The notes: a model not told the origin generated them from the letters alone. A stretch of DNA of 40,542 nt from Flavobacterium sp. (GCF_025352425.1 NZ_JANXTI010000090.1:1-40542), one strand, 5' to 3'; counted from the first letter of the stretch, positions 8,839 to 17,739 are shown. Numbers and translations are program-made.

Positions 8839-10124
8839 TGTCAGAACCAAAAAAACTTTTAATCATCACCTATTATTGGCCGCCAGCCGGTGGGCCCGGA
8901 GTACAGCGTTGGTTAAAGTTTGTGAAGTATTTGCCCGAGTTCAACATTCAGCCAATTGTCTACATTCCCAAAAATCCAACATATCCAATTATAGATAATG
9001 GTTTGGAAAGCGAAGTTTCCGAGAAAGCAATTATCCTGAAAAATAAAATCTTTGAACCTTATGGTTTCGCTTCGGTTTTTTCGAAAAACAAAACACAAAA
9101 AATCAGTTCGGGAATCATTCCAAATCAAAGGAAACAATCCTTTTTAGAGAAAACTTTACTTTGGGTTCGTGGTAATCTTTTTATTCCCGATGCGCGTTGT
9201 CTTTGGGTAAATCCTTCGGTAAAATACCTGAAAAAATATATTAAGGAAAACAATATCGATACTATTGTAACTTCCGGTCCGCCGCATAGTTTGCACCTTA
9301 TCGGGTTACAGTTAAAAAAGGATTTAAATATAAAATGGTTTGCCGATTTCCGTGATCCGTGGACAACCATTGGTTACCAAAAAGCACTGAAATTATCTGC
9401 TTACGCAGAAAAAAAACACAAAGCTTTAGAGAAAGAAGTTTTGAATTCTGCTGATACAATTATTGTAACCAGTAAAACCACCAAAACCGAATTTCAGGCC
9501 ATCACTTCTAAACCTATTGAAGTCATTACAAACGGTTATGATGTAGAAAAAATTGAAAAGCATCCGCTTGACGGTAAGTTCACTCTCGCACACATTGGTT
9601 CCTTTTTATCGGATAGAAATCCAATACTACTTTGGCAGGCTTTACAGGAATTGATTTCGGAAAATACAGATTTCAAAAACGATTTCCGACTGAAACTAAT
9701 TGGTGCCACAAGTCAGGAAGTTTTAGATACGATTGCTAAATTTCAATTGAATGATTATCTGCAGAATTTAGGATACGTTTCACACAAAGAAGCTGTGGAG
9801 CATCAAAGAAAATCTCAAATTTTATTACTAGTAGAAATCAATTCCGAAGAAACTAAAAGCATCATTCCCGGGAAACTTTTTGAATACATGGTTTCCGAAA
9901 GACCAATTATAGCAATCGGTCCAAAGGATTCTGATTTTGCCGAAATTATCACGGCAACAAATACCGGCGTTTTCTTTACTTACGACTCCAACCAAAAACT
10001 AAAAGCATTACTTTTGAAATACTATCAGGAATATCAAAACCAAAACTTGAAAGTTCACGCCGTTGGTTTGCTGCAATATTCCAGAAAAAGCTTGACTGAA
10101 CAACTTGCGAAATTAATTTCTTAA
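8838..10124 (+). CDS. Family-4-type glycosyltransferase
   Basis: This 428-residue cytoplasmic enzyme has a GT-B layout. The N-terminal Rossmann domain begins LLIITYYWPPAGGPGVQRW, the classic opening of GT4 sugar transferases with the PPxxGG loop. The C-terminal domain carries LAHIGSFLSDRNP, LKLIGATSQEVLD and, in place of the common EPxGxxxxE, GKLFEYMVSERPIIAIGP, where the KLFEYM motif binds the nucleotide-sugar donor. Donor and acceptor are not predictable. The ATG overlaps the stop of the YfhO gene by one base, and a flippase follows 85 bases downstream, so the three read as a surface polysaccharide group. Confidence 0.88.
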   Translation: MSEPKKLLIITYYWPPAGGPGVQRWLKFVKYLPEFNIQPIVYIPKNPTYPIIDNGLESEVSEKAIILKNKIFEPYGFASVFSKNKTQKISSGIIPNQRKQSFLEKTLLWVRGNLFIPDARCLWVNPSVKYLKKYIKENNIDTIVTSGPPHSLHLIGLQLKKDLNIKWFADFRDPWTTIGYQKALKLSAYAEKKHKALEKEVLNSADTIIVTSKTTKTEFQAITSKPIEVITNGYDVEKIEKHPLDGKFTLAHIGSFLSDRNPILLWQALQELISENTDFKNDFRLKLIGATSQEVLDTIAKFQLNDYLQNLGYVSHKEAVEHQRKSQILLLVEINSEETKSIIPGKLFEYMVSERPIIAIGPKDSDFAEIITATNTGVFFTYDSNQKLKALLLKYYQEYQNQNLKVHAVGLLQYSRKSLTEQLAKLIS

Positions 10125-10161
10125 CCACAAAGACACGAAGAAGACACGAAGTTCACAAAGA
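10125..10161. repeat. Dispersed-type CACAAAGACACGAAG repeat
   Basis: Directly after the glycosyltransferase stop the sequence reads ACCACAAAGACACGAAG, AAGACACGAAG, TTCACAAAG. ACACGAAG recurs with an 11-base step. Elements built from CACAAAG and CACGAAG words are common interspersed intergenic repeats in bacterial genomes; no function is established. Confidence 0.5.
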
Positions 10162-10173
10162 AAAAAATGATAC

Positions 10174-10205
10174 ATTCGTAATTCGTAATTCGTAATTCGT
10201 AATTC
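10174..10205. repeat. Heptanucleotide tandem repeat (ATTCGTA)x4.5
   Basis: Four perfect copies of ATTCGTA (10174-10201) plus four more bases lie directly before the flippase gene; the last repeat base is four bases before the ATG at 10210. Perfect copies imply recent expansion or active slippage. Confidence 0.85.
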
Positions 10206-10209
10206 CATT

Positions 10210-11676
10210 ATGGGAATCGTCCAAAGTCAATCTATTAAAAACACCATCATCACGTTCCTCGGGTTCGGGATTGGTGCCGTTAATGCATTGTTTTTGTATA
10301 CCAACTTCCTTGGGAAACTGCATTACGGAATCGTAGCAACCATACTTTCGGGCGCTAATATTATGATGCCTTTAATGGCTTTTGGAGCACAGAATACTTT
10401 AATCAGATTCTTTTCTTCGTATAAAAATCAGAAAGAACGTGATGAATTTTTAACCTTTATGTTGTTTCTGCCATTAGCTCTAATAATTCTGCTTGGATTG
10501 GGATTCTATTTTTTCTACGATGCCATTTCACACAGCTGGATAAAAGAAAACCCAACGCTCGAACCGTTCTTTTGGTTAATTCCTGTTATTGGTTTATTCA
10601 TGGCGTATTTCGAAGTGTTTTATGCCTGGGCCAAAGTGCATATGCAATCAGTAATTGGGAATTTCATCAGCGAAGTTTTGGTGCGTTTGGTGGTAATGGT
10701 TTTACTTATTGCTGTCCATTTTGAATGGCTGACCAAAGACACTTTTGTCTATTGTGTGGCTCTTGCCTATTTTGCGCAATTTGTCGGAATGAAATTGTAT
10801 GCCATTTCTGTAAAAATGCCTGTATTGCGATTCGTTATTCCCGAAAATATAAAGGAAATAATCCAGTATTCGTTTTTCATTATTGTTTCCGGCGGTGTTG
10901 CCGTAATGCTTGTCGATTTTGATAAAGTGATGATACCACAGTACAAAGACATTAGCCAAAATGCATTGTACGCTGTGGCGATTTTTATTTCAACCGTAAT
11001 TGCTGTACCAAGTCGGGCCATGACACAAATCATTGCGCCGATTACAGCCAAATTGATGGTCGAAAACAAATACGACGAACTCAACGATTTGTATAAAAAA
11101 AGCGCCATAAATCTGCAGGTTATTGGCGGATTTATTATGATACTCATTTTTGTAAACATCAAAGAAATGTATCATCTGATTCCAAAAGATTACAGCGGAG
11201 GAATTCTCGTGGTGTTCCTAATTGGTTTATCCAAATTTTATGATGTTTTATTGGGAAATAACAATTCAATTATTGTCAATACGAAGCACTACCGAACCGT
11301 TTTATTATTTGGCGTTTTTACTGTCGCATTGATGATTGTTCTGAACATGATTTTTATTCCACTTTACGGAATTGAAGGTTCGGCTTTTGCGACTTTAATT
11401 ACGGTGATGATTTACAATACAATCAAACTTTTGTTTGTGGTAAAGAAAATGAAATTGTATCCATTCACCATTAAAACACTCGAATCGCTTGGCATCTTAG
11501 CTGTTTGTTTTTTGTTATTTTACTTCTGGGATTTCCCGTTTCATACTATTATCAATATCGGATTTAAATCTGTTTTAGTTGGTGTTTTGTACGTCTATTT
11601 GAACTTCCAGTTAAAAATTTCTGAAGACATCAATAGTATAATTATTGATAATCTGAAGAAAGTAAAGTTGATGTAA
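10210..11676 (+). CDS. Wzx-like polysaccharide flippase (MATE/MOP superfamily)
   Basis: This 488-residue integral membrane protein has 12-14 hydrophobic helices throughout and little else, beginning SIKNTIITFLGFGIGAVNALFLYTNFLG. Helix-1 polar residues, the AFGAQNTLIRFFSSYKN loop after helix 2 and the central VMIPQYKDISQNALYAVA segment fit polysaccharide export flippases of the MOP superfamily, which move lipid-linked oligosaccharide across the inner membrane. Late conserved parts include GIEGSAFATLITVMIYN. It follows a YfhO protein and a glycosyltransferase and probably exports the glycan they make. The ATG at 10210 sits right behind a heptanucleotide repeat, so its leader length may vary between strains. 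Confidence 0.85.
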   Translation: MGIVQSQSIKNTIITFLGFGIGAVNALFLYTNFLGKLHYGIVATILSGANIMMPLMAFGAQNTLIRFFSSYKNQKERDEFLTFMLFLPLALIILLGLGFYFFYDAISHSWIKENPTLEPFFWLIPVIGLFMAYFEVFYAWAKVHMQSVIGNFISEVLVRLVVMVLLIAVHFEWLTKDTFVYCVALAYFAQFVGMKLYAISVKMPVLRFVIPENIKEIIQYSFFIIVSGGVAVMLVDFDKVMIPQYKDISQNALYAVAIFISTVIAVPSRAMTQIIAPITAKLMVENKYDELNDLYKKSAINLQVIGGFIMILIFVNIKEMYHLIPKDYSGGILVVFLIGLSKFYDVLLGNNNSIIVNTKHYRTVLLFGVFTVALMIVLNMIFIPLYGIEGSAFATLITVMIYNTIKLLFVVKKMKLYPFTIKTLESLGILAVCFLLFYFWDFPFHTIINIGFKSVLVGVLYVYLNFQLKISEDINSIIIDNLKKVKLM

Positions 11677-11743
11677 CAATTGACAAATAAAATATTGAAT
11701 ATATTTTCATAAATTCGTATTCCAAAATTAATAAACCAAACTC

Positions 11744-13501
11744 ATGAAAAAATTATTTGCTTCGCTTTTTGTTTTGCTAGCCATTACATTTGTTAGTTGT
11801 AAATCTGATAAAAAAGAAAACAACGCCGATACCGACAAAACCTTCGCGTCTTTTGAAACAAAATTTTTAGATGCCTATTGGAAGCAATATCCTTCTGGTT
11901 CTATAGCTCAAGGTTATGGTAAATATTATGACAAAATGGTCGTGCCAAACGCAGCCGCTTTTGCAGACAATGTCACCTTTTCTAAAAAATGGTTAGCCGA
12001 TTTAAACGCTTTGGATTATGACCAACTAAGCGACAACAATAAAATCAGCAGCAACATCATCAAAAACCAATTGGAAAGCGATATTTGGTATACAACCGTT
12101 TTCAAGCAACAGGAATGGGATGCTTCGGTGTACAACATCAGTAGCGCTTGCGATTATATCATCAATCAGCCTTATGCGCCTTTGGATGAGCGATTGAAAA
12201 TCCTAACCAAATACCTTGAGAATTCGGATGCTTATTATAAAGCAGCTTTAGAGAATTTAAAACAACCAACCAAAGAACATTTGGAAATGGCTATCAATCA
12301 AAACAAAGGCGGAATGCAGTTGTTTGGAAAATCGCTTACTGATTCGATTACCGCTTCACATTTAAACGCAGCAGATAAGGAAACTTTGCAAAAAAACATC
12401 AGCAAAGCAGTTACTGCGATGAATGATTATGTGAAAGGTTTGGAAAAAATTGACGCTGATAAAAACTTCAAATTCAAAGATTACAGAATAGGAAAAAAAC
12501 TCTTTGCCGAAAAATTCAAATACGACTTAGCAACTGATTTTACTCCGGAACAGATTTATGACAAGGCTGTTGCCGATAAGAAAATGTGGCACAATAAAAT
12601 GTATGTTACAGCAGATAAAGTTTGGACAAAATACTATCCGACGCAAGCCAAGCCAAAAGACAGTTTGGAAGTAATAAGAATGGTGTTGAGCAAGATGCAA
12701 GGCAATCATCCGACACCTGCAGAATTTTATCCAACACTAAAAAAACAGGTAACTGAATTGAAAAAGTTCATCATCGAAAAAGACTTATTCGATTTTGATA
12801 CAACCTCAACTCCAATAAAAGTTCGTTACATGCCGGAATATGCCAGAGGATTTGCATTGGCAAGTGCTGAATTTATTCCGCCGTATCAAAAAAAGGGAAC
12901 AACCTATTACAACATTGATGATGTAACCCAATATCCTGCAGCCAAAGCAGAAAGTGCTTTACGCGAAACTAATTTTTATTCATCACAAATTCTATCCATC
13001 CATGAAGCCGTTCCGGGACATTGCGTTCAAGGGATTTACAACAACAAAAAATCGCCGGATGTGTTGCGTTCTGTTTTCCAAAATGGCGCTATGATTGAAG
13101 GTTGGGCAGTGTATTGCGAAGGCATGATGGTAGATAACGGTTGGGGAAATCACGAACCGGAAATTGAATTGGCGTTAGGTGTATGGAAACTTCGTGAGTT
13201 GGCTAATGTTATCATTGATTACGATATTCAATGCTTAAACAAGCCAAAAGAAGACATCTTCAACTTATTATCAAAAGAGTGTTTCCAAACCGACCAGCAG
13301 GTAGAAGAAAAGTACCACCGAGCAACCGTTTCGCAAGTGCAACTTTGCTCTTACTATAGTGGTTCAACAGCAATTATGCAACTTAGGGAAGAGTATAAAA
13401 AGAAAATGGGCAACAAGTACAGCCTAAAGGATTTCCACGAAAAATTCCTGAGTTTTGGCAGTTCACCGGTAAAGTATATTCGGGAGCGAATGTTAGAATA
13501 G
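11744..13501 (+). CDS. DUF885 family lipoprotein, probable zinc-peptidase fold
   Basis: The protein has 585 residues with a lipoprotein signal: a hydrophobic h-region and lipobox VSC with Cys19, then a polar KSDKKENN linker, so it is anchored in the envelope. The body matches the DUF885 family: all-helical, with the signature SIHEAVPGHCVQ near residue 424 (HExxxGH) and GWAVYCEGMM about 35 residues later supplying a third acidic ligand. These sites resemble helical metallopeptidases, and family members are suspected carboxypeptidase-like enzymes, but the substrate is unproven. All expected metal-ligand residues are present, so it is probably active. It appears to stand alone, with 67 bases upstream that hold no exact promoter match. 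Confidence 0.88.
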   Translation: MKKLFASLFVLLAITFVSCKSDKKENNADTDKTFASFETKFLDAYWKQYPSGSIAQGYGKYYDKMVVPNAAAFADNVTFSKKWLADLNALDYDQLSDNNKISSNIIKNQLESDIWYTTVFKQQEWDASVYNISSACDYIINQPYAPLDERLKILTKYLENSDAYYKAALENLKQPTKEHLEMAINQNKGGMQLFGKSLTDSITASHLNAADKETLQKNISKAVTAMNDYVKGLEKIDADKNFKFKDYRIGKKLFAEKFKYDLATDFTPEQIYDKAVADKKMWHNKMYVTADKVWTKYYPTQAKPKDSLEVIRMVLSKMQGNHPTPAEFYPTLKKQVTELKKFIIEKDLFDFDTTSTPIKVRYMPEYARGFALASAEFIPPYQKKGTTYYNIDDVTQYPAAKAESALRETNFYSSQILSIHEAVPGHCVQGIYNNKKSPDVLRSVFQNGAMIEGWAVYCEGMMVDNGWGNHEPEIELALGVWKLRELANVIIDYDIQCLNKPKEDIFNLLSKECFQTDQQVEEKYHRATVSQVQLCSYYSGSTAIMQLREEYKKKMGNKYSLKDFHEKFLSFGSSPVKYIRERMLE

Positions 13502-13558
13502 TGTTCAATATTCCGCAGACTGTTGGCAGCTAATTTTAAAATAATATAAATATAAAAA

Positions 13559-14002
13559 ATGGCATCAATTAATCCTTATTTAATCTTCAACGGAAATTGC
13601 GAAGAAGCGTTTCTATTTTATCAATCCGTTTTTGGTGGTGAATTTCCATACATGGGAAAATTCAAAGACATGCCGCCTTCAGACGATGAAAATTGTCCGC
13701 CACCTTCAACAGAAGATGCTAACCGAATCATGCACGTTTCTTTACCAATTGGCAACGGAAGCATCTTAATGGGAAGCGACAGCAATTCACAAAGTGGCGA
13801 TGTAATTATCGGGGCGAATGTTTCTATTTCCATCAATACAGAAAGCCGTGCAGAAGCGGATAAACTTTTCAAAGGATTGTCAGCAGAAGGTAATGCCTTT
13901 ATGCCTATGAACAATACTTTTTGGGGCGCTTACTTTGGTATGTTCGTTGATAAATTTGGTATTCACTGGATGGTAAACTTTGATGAAGCGCCACAGAAAT
14001 AA
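13559..14002 (+). CDS. VOC (glyoxalase/PhnB-like) family protein
   Basis: A protein of 147 residues made of two beta-alpha-beta-beta-beta halves typical of the vicinal oxygen chelate superfamily. It opens INPYLIFNGNCEEAFLFYQSVFGG, the standard PhnB-like start, has SILMGSD in the middle, and ends FWGAYFGMFVDKFGIHWMVN, the hallmark of the 3-demethylubiquinone-methyltransferase-like/PhnB subgroup. Function in this subgroup is usually unknown; it is not a methyltransferase despite that family name. It lies 57 bases after the DUF885 gene and is followed by a strong bidirectional terminator. Confidence 0.87.
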   Translation: MASINPYLIFNGNCEEAFLFYQSVFGGEFPYMGKFKDMPPSDDENCPPPSTEDANRIMHVSLPIGNGSILMGSDSNSQSGDVIIGANVSISINTESRAEADKLFKGLSAEGNAFMPMNNTFWGAYFGMFVDKFGIHWMVNFDEAPQK

Positions 14003-14061
14003 TTATCAATGTCGTCGGTATATAAAGGATTTGCAGAAAATACAAGTCAAACGAGTAGAGT

Positions 14062-14104
14062 AAAAAAACAAAACCCCTTCCAATTGGAAAGGGTTTTGTT
14101 TTTT
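14062..14104. terminator. Bidirectional rho-independent terminator
   Basis: AACAAAACCC (14067-14076) pairs perfectly with GGGTTTTGTT (14091-14100). After one C-A mismatch TTCC pairs with GGAA around an AATT loop. A-runs precede and T-runs follow, so it can end both the VOC transcript (plus) and the phosphohexomutase transcript (minus), whose genes converge here. Its last bases overlap the stop codon of the minus-strand gene. Confidence 0.9.
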
Positions 14105-15509
14105 AAATTCCAGCAACAGCTTTTATCTCGGCAATAATTCGAATTGCTAATCCATCCGCTAATTCCTGAGTTTGAGCTTCCGTATAAATCCTGATAATTG
14201 GCTCCGTATTCGATTTCCTTAAATGCACCCAACTTTCAGCAAAGTCAATTTTCACACCATCAATTGTATTGATTTCTTCGTTTTTATATTTCTCGGCCAT
14301 CGCTACCAAAATCGCATCGACATCAATCTGCGGTGTTAGTTCAATCTTATTTTTGCTCATATAATACTGCGGATAAGACGCACGTAATTCGGCAACTGAC
14401 ATATCAAGATTTGCTAAATGCGTCAGAAACAAAGCCACTCCAACCAAACTATCTCTTCCGTAATGTGATTCAGGGTAAATGATTCCGCCGTTTCCTTCGC
14501 CTCCAATTATGGCATTGGTTTTCTTCATCAACTCAACCACATTTACTTCACCAACAGCACTTGCCTGATAGCTTCCACTGTGTTTATTGGTAATGTCACG
14601 CAACGCACGAGAAGAAGACATATTGGAAACCGTATTCCCCGGAGTTTTACTCAATACATAATCGGCGCAAGCCACCAAAGTATATTCTTCACCAAACATT
14701 TCGCCATCGTTAGAAATAAAAGCCAAACGGTCAACATCAGGATCAACAACAATTCCGAAATCGGCTTTTTCTGCTACAACCAACTTACAGATATCGCCCA
14801 AATGTTCTTTCAATGGTTCAGGATTGTGTGGAAAATGCCCATTTGGTTCGCAGTATAATTTCACGCACTCCACTCCCATTTGCTCCAATAGTTTCGGGAT
14901 AATAATTCCCCCCGAAGAATTCACTCCATCAACAACCACCTTGAATTTTCTTTTGGCAACAGCTTCGGCATCAACCAACGGCAGATCCAAAACCTCATCA
15001 ATATGGATATCCATATAAGCGTCATTTATCGTAATTTCTCCCAACGAATCCACATCCGAGAAATCAAAAGCTTCAGATTCTGCAATTTCCAAAATCAATT
15101 CGCCTTCTTTTCCACTTAAAAATTCGCCTTTGGCATTCAGTAATTTCAGCGCATTCCATTGTTTTGGATTGTGGGATGCGGTAAGAATAATTCCACCATC
15201 CGCTTTTTCCATAGGAACGGCAATCTCCACTGTGGGCGTAGTTGAAAGTCCCAAATCAATAACATCAATGCCTAATCCAAGTAAGGTATTCATCACCAAA
15301 TTGTGAATCATTGGTCCCGAAATACGCGCATCACGACCGATAACTACTTTTAGCTTTTTATCATTCCGAGGCAACGAGGAATCTCTTCCTTTTTGCAGGA
15401 ACGTTCCATAAGCCGAAGCAAATTTTACGGCATCAACAGGCGTTAAATTGTCACCCACTTTTCCGCCAATGGTGCCACGAATTCCCGATATAGATTTTAT
15501 TAAAGTCAT
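14103..15509 (-). CDS. glmM: Alpha-D-phosphohexomutase, probable phosphoglucosamine mutase
   Basis: This 468-residue cytoplasmic enzyme has the four domains of the phosphohexomutase superfamily. It begins LIKSISGIRGTIGG (substrate-phosphate loop). The catalytic phosphoserine is Ser112 in ILTASHNPKQWNALK. The Mg site is DPDVDRLAF. The sugar-binding loop is GGEGNGGIIYPE, and the C-terminal phosphate clamp is RKSNTEPIIRI. In Bacteroidota this form is annotated as GlmM, interconverting glucosamine-6- and -1-phosphate for UDP-GlcNAc and cell-wall synthesis; the GEGNGG loop differs from the usual GEQSGH of proteobacterial GlmM, so phosphomannomutase activity is a real alternative. It is transcribed alone, with a minus-7 element 39 bases upstream and a heptanucleotide array as its apparent leader. 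Confidence 0.88.
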   Translation of the reverse strand: MTLIKSISGIRGTIGGKVGDNLTPVDAVKFASAYGTFLQKGRDSSLPRNDKKLKVVIGRDARISGPMIHNLVMNTLLGLGIDVIDLGLSTTPTVEIAVPMEKADGGIILTASHNPKQWNALKLLNAKGEFLSGKEGELILEIAESEAFDFSDVDSLGEITINDAYMDIHIDEVLDLPLVDAEAVAKRKFKVVVDGVNSSGGIIIPKLLEQMGVECVKLYCEPNGHFPHNPEPLKEHLGDICKLVVAEKADFGIVVDPDVDRLAFISNDGEMFGEEYTLVACADYVLSKTPGNTVSNMSSSRALRDITNKHSGSYQASAVGEVNVVELMKKTNAIIGGEGNGGIIYPESHYGRDSLVGVALFLTHLANLDMSVAELRASYPQYYMSKNKIELTPQIDVDAILVAMAEKYKNEEINTIDGVKIDFAESWVHLRKSNTEPIIRIYTEAQTQELADGLAIRIIAEIKAVAGI

Positions 15510-15513
15510 TTTT

Positions 15514-15547
15514 GAGTTATGAATTATGAATTATGAGTTATGAGTTA
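15514..15547. repeat. Heptanucleotide tandem repeat, GAGTTAT/GAATTAT type, five copies
   Basis: The plus strand reads GAGTTAT, GAATTAT, GAATTAT, GAGTTAT, GAGTTA. The array starts four bases from the phosphohexomutase ATG (15509) and ends exactly where its putative minus-7 element begins, so most or all of the leader of that mRNA would be the repeat. Confidence 0.85.
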
Positions 15548-15555
15548 CAAATATA
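15548..15555 (-). promoter_or_regulatory. Putative minus-7 element TATATTTG for the phosphohexomutase gene
   Basis: The minus strand reads TATATTTG, an exact TAnnTTTG match 39 bases before the ATG at 15509. No TTG lies at the usual minus-33 distance. It abuts the heptanucleotide array. Confidence 0.45.
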
Positions 15556-15575
15556 TTGAATTGCGATTTTCTATT

Positions 15576-15603
15576 TATAATTTAAAATTTATAATTTAAA
15601 ATT
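15576..15603. repeat. Heptanucleotide tract, alternating TATAATT and TAAAATT
   Basis: TATAATT, TAAAATT, TATAATT and TAAAATT form a perfect 14-base duplication with a 7-base sub-period. It ends 14 bases before the ATG of the AcpH-like gene at 15618 and faces the other heptad array across the divergent intergenic region. Confidence 0.75.
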
Positions 15604-15617
15604 CCTAAATTAGGCAC

Positions 15618-16208
15618 ATGAACTTCCTGGCGCACATTTATCTTTCTGGTAATAACGATTTTTTAAAAATCGGAAATTTTATGGCTGATAGCATTCGTGG
15701 GAATAGTTATGAAGAGTATAAGGGTGAGGTTAGAAAAGGAATATTATTGCACCGTTCCATAGATAGTTTTACTGATATGCATCCCATTTACAGGCAAAGC
15801 AAACACCGTTTACACGAAAAATACGGGCATTATTCAGGTGTGATTATGGATATTTTCTATGATCATTTTTTAGCAAAAAACTGGAACATTTATTCCAATG
15901 AAAAACTGGAAGTCTATGCAGATACTTTTTATCATCTTCTTAAAGACAATTATGAAATCCTTACAGAGAAAGTCAAAGCTATGATTCCATATATGTTTGC
16001 AAGAAACTGGTTGGTTAGCTATGAAACTATCGAGGGTTTGCAAATGATAATGTTTCATATGGATCATCGTACCAAAAACCGTGTCGATATGCACGAATCA
16101 ATAGTTGAACTGCAACAATACTACAACGAATTTGAAACAGAATTCACTTTGTTTTTTGAAGAATTGCGTCAGCATTGCATTGAAAAATTAAAAGAACTGA
16201 ATGGCTAA
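15618..16208 (+). CDS. acpH: Acyl carrier protein phosphodiesterase (AcpH/DUF479 family)
   Basis: A 196-residue all-helical protein of the HD-like AcpH family. It begins MNFLAHIYLSGNNDFLKIGNFMAD and shows the conserved GILLHRSIDSFTDMHPI, followed by GVIMDIFYDHFLAKNW, which provides the metal-binding His and Asp residues. The E. coli homologue removes the 4'-phosphopantetheine arm from acyl carrier protein; the call rests on these motifs and on a length matching the family (about 190-200). The start is fixed by the family-typical first residues. It overlaps the following gamma-glutamyltransferase gene by a few bases if that gene starts at 16201, and a heptanucleotide tract lies just upstream. 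Confidence 0.85.
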   Translation: MNFLAHIYLSGNNDFLKIGNFMADSIRGNSYEEYKGEVRKGILLHRSIDSFTDMHPIYRQSKHRLHEKYGHYSGVIMDIFYDHFLAKNWNIYSNEKLEVYADTFYHLLKDNYEILTEKVKAMIPYMFARNWLVSYETIEGLQMIMFHMDHRTKNRVDMHESIVELQQYYNEFETEFTLFFEELRQHCIEKLKELNG

Positions 16209-17739
16209 TATGAAAAAGTGTTTTCTTTTATTTCTACTGATTTCGGCCTCGATTTATCCCCAACAAAAAGGGCTTATTGCCGATAAAGCTATGGTCGTTT
16301 CGGCACGGGAAGAAGCTTCCAAAATTGGTCTCGATATTATCAAAAAAGGTGGCAACGCTTTTGATGCCATGATTGCGACACAGTTGGCTTTAGCCGTGGC
16401 TTATCCTTATGCCGGAAACATTTCCGGTGGTGGATTTATGGTGTGCCGAAAAGCTAACGGCGATGTTGGTTCGTTAGACTTTCGCGAAAAAGCACCAAAG
16501 AAAGCCAGCAAAAATATGTACCTGGACAAAAACGGAAATGTGATTCCAAATTTGAGTACCGATGGCGCTTTATCCGTGGGCATTCCCGGAAGTGTCGCCG
16601 GCATCTTTGAAGTTCATAAAAAGCTAGGCAAACTTCCATTGGAAGCTTTGTTTCAACCGGCAATTGATTTGGCAGAAAAAGGAATAATCGTTACCCAAAA
16701 AGAGAAAGCTAAACTAGATCAATATCGTGTGGCTATCGTGAAAATTAGCGGAGACAAAACGTTATACAATAAAACATTTCAAGTTGGCGATACTATCAAA
16801 TATTTGGCTTTAGCCAATACACTGAAACAAATTTTGAAAAATGGAAAAAACGAGTTCTATAAAGGAGACATCGCTAAAAAATTAGTCTCCTTTCTAAAAC
16901 AAAAAGGCGGAATTATTACTCTAAAAGATCTATCCGATTATAAAGTTGTTTGGCGCAAACCAATATCTTTTCGATACAAAGAATTAAATATTATCTCGAT
17001 GGCTCCACCGTCAAGCGGAGGAATTACTTTGGCGCAAATTATGAAAATGATTGAATCTTATGATGTTTCAAATCTGGGTCAAAATTCACCGCAATACATC
17101 CAGCTATTAGCAGAAGCGGAACGACGGGCTTTTGCCGACAGAAACTATTTTCTTGGCGATCCCGATTTTGTCAAAATTCCGCAAAAACAATTACTGAATG
17201 AAACCTACTTGAATGACCGAATGAAGAGTTTTTCTTTTGACAAAGCGACTTCTTCTGCTGATGTCAGTCATGGAAATGTTTCCGTTTATGAAAGTATGGA
17301 AACCACACATTACTCAATTGTTGACAGCGAAGGCAACGCTATTGCAGTTACAACAACCCTAAACGATGCTTATGGGTCCAAATTGTATTGCGACGAATTG
17401 GGTTTTTTTTTAAACGACCAAATGGATGATTTTTCCGCAAAACCAGGTGTTCCTAATCTTTACGGTTTGGTTGGAGCTGAAGCCAACAGCATCGCTCCAA
17501 AAAAGAGGATGCTGAGTTCGATGACGCCAACTATTGTCGAAAAAAACGGGAACCTTTTAATGCTACTAGGTTCGCCTGGCGGTTCCACAATTATAACTTC
17601 GGTATTGCAGACGATATTGAATGTATATGAATTTAAAATGACAATACAACAAGCAGTTAATGCGCCCAGATTTCACAACCAATGGCTACCTGACGACATC
17701 ATGGTGGAACCTAATAAATTTGATAAAATCACTTTGTAA
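16201..17739 (+). CDS. ggt: Gamma-glutamyltransferase, C-terminally truncated by a TAA codon
   Basis: An Ntn-hydrolase precursor exported by a signal peptide (KKCFLLFLLISASIYPQQ) that normally self-cleaves into two subunits and transfers or hydrolyses gamma-glutamyl groups of glutathione in the periplasm. Visible features are FDAMIATQLALAVAYPY, GNISGGGFM, the large-subunit substrate Arg in LDFREKAP, and the processing site TTHYSIVD, whose first Thr is the nucleophile. The small subunit then runs through LSSMTPTIVEKNG and LLGSPGGSTIITSV. The frame stops at 17737-17739 after 512 residues; family members are about 560. Reading past this TAA in the same frame gives the missing 46 residues, so a Lys codon (AAA) probably became TAA. 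Start may be 16201 or 16210; the second puts MKK right at the signal peptide. Activity is doubtful. Confidence 0.85.
   Translation: MANMKKCFLLFLLISASIYPQQKGLIADKAMVVSAREEASKIGLDIIKKGGNAFDAMIATQLALAVAYPYAGNISGGGFMVCRKANGDVGSLDFREKAPKKASKNMYLDKNGNVIPNLSTDGALSVGIPGSVAGIFEVHKKLGKLPLEALFQPAIDLAEKGIIVTQKEKAKLDQYRVAIVKISGDKTLYNKTFQVGDTIKYLALANTLKQILKNGKNEFYKGDIAKKLVSFLKQKGGIITLKDLSDYKVVWRKPISFRYKELNIISMAPPSSGGITLAQIMKMIESYDVSNLGQNSPQYIQLLAEAERRAFADRNYFLGDPDFVKIPQKQLLNETYLNDRMKSFSFDKATSSADVSHGNVSVYESMETTHYSIVDSEGNAIAVTTTLNDAYGSKLYCDELGFFLNDQMDDFSAKPGVPNLYGLVGAEANSIAPKKRMLSSMTPTIVEKNGNLLMLLGSPGGSTIITSVLQTILNVYEFKMTIQQAVNAPRFHNQWLPDDIMVEPNKFDKITL

Noticed and set aside
10767..11162. Minus-strand frame of 131 codons opposite the flippase gene
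   Set aside because: It lies entirely inside a clear membrane-protein gene and has no promoter or family resemblance.
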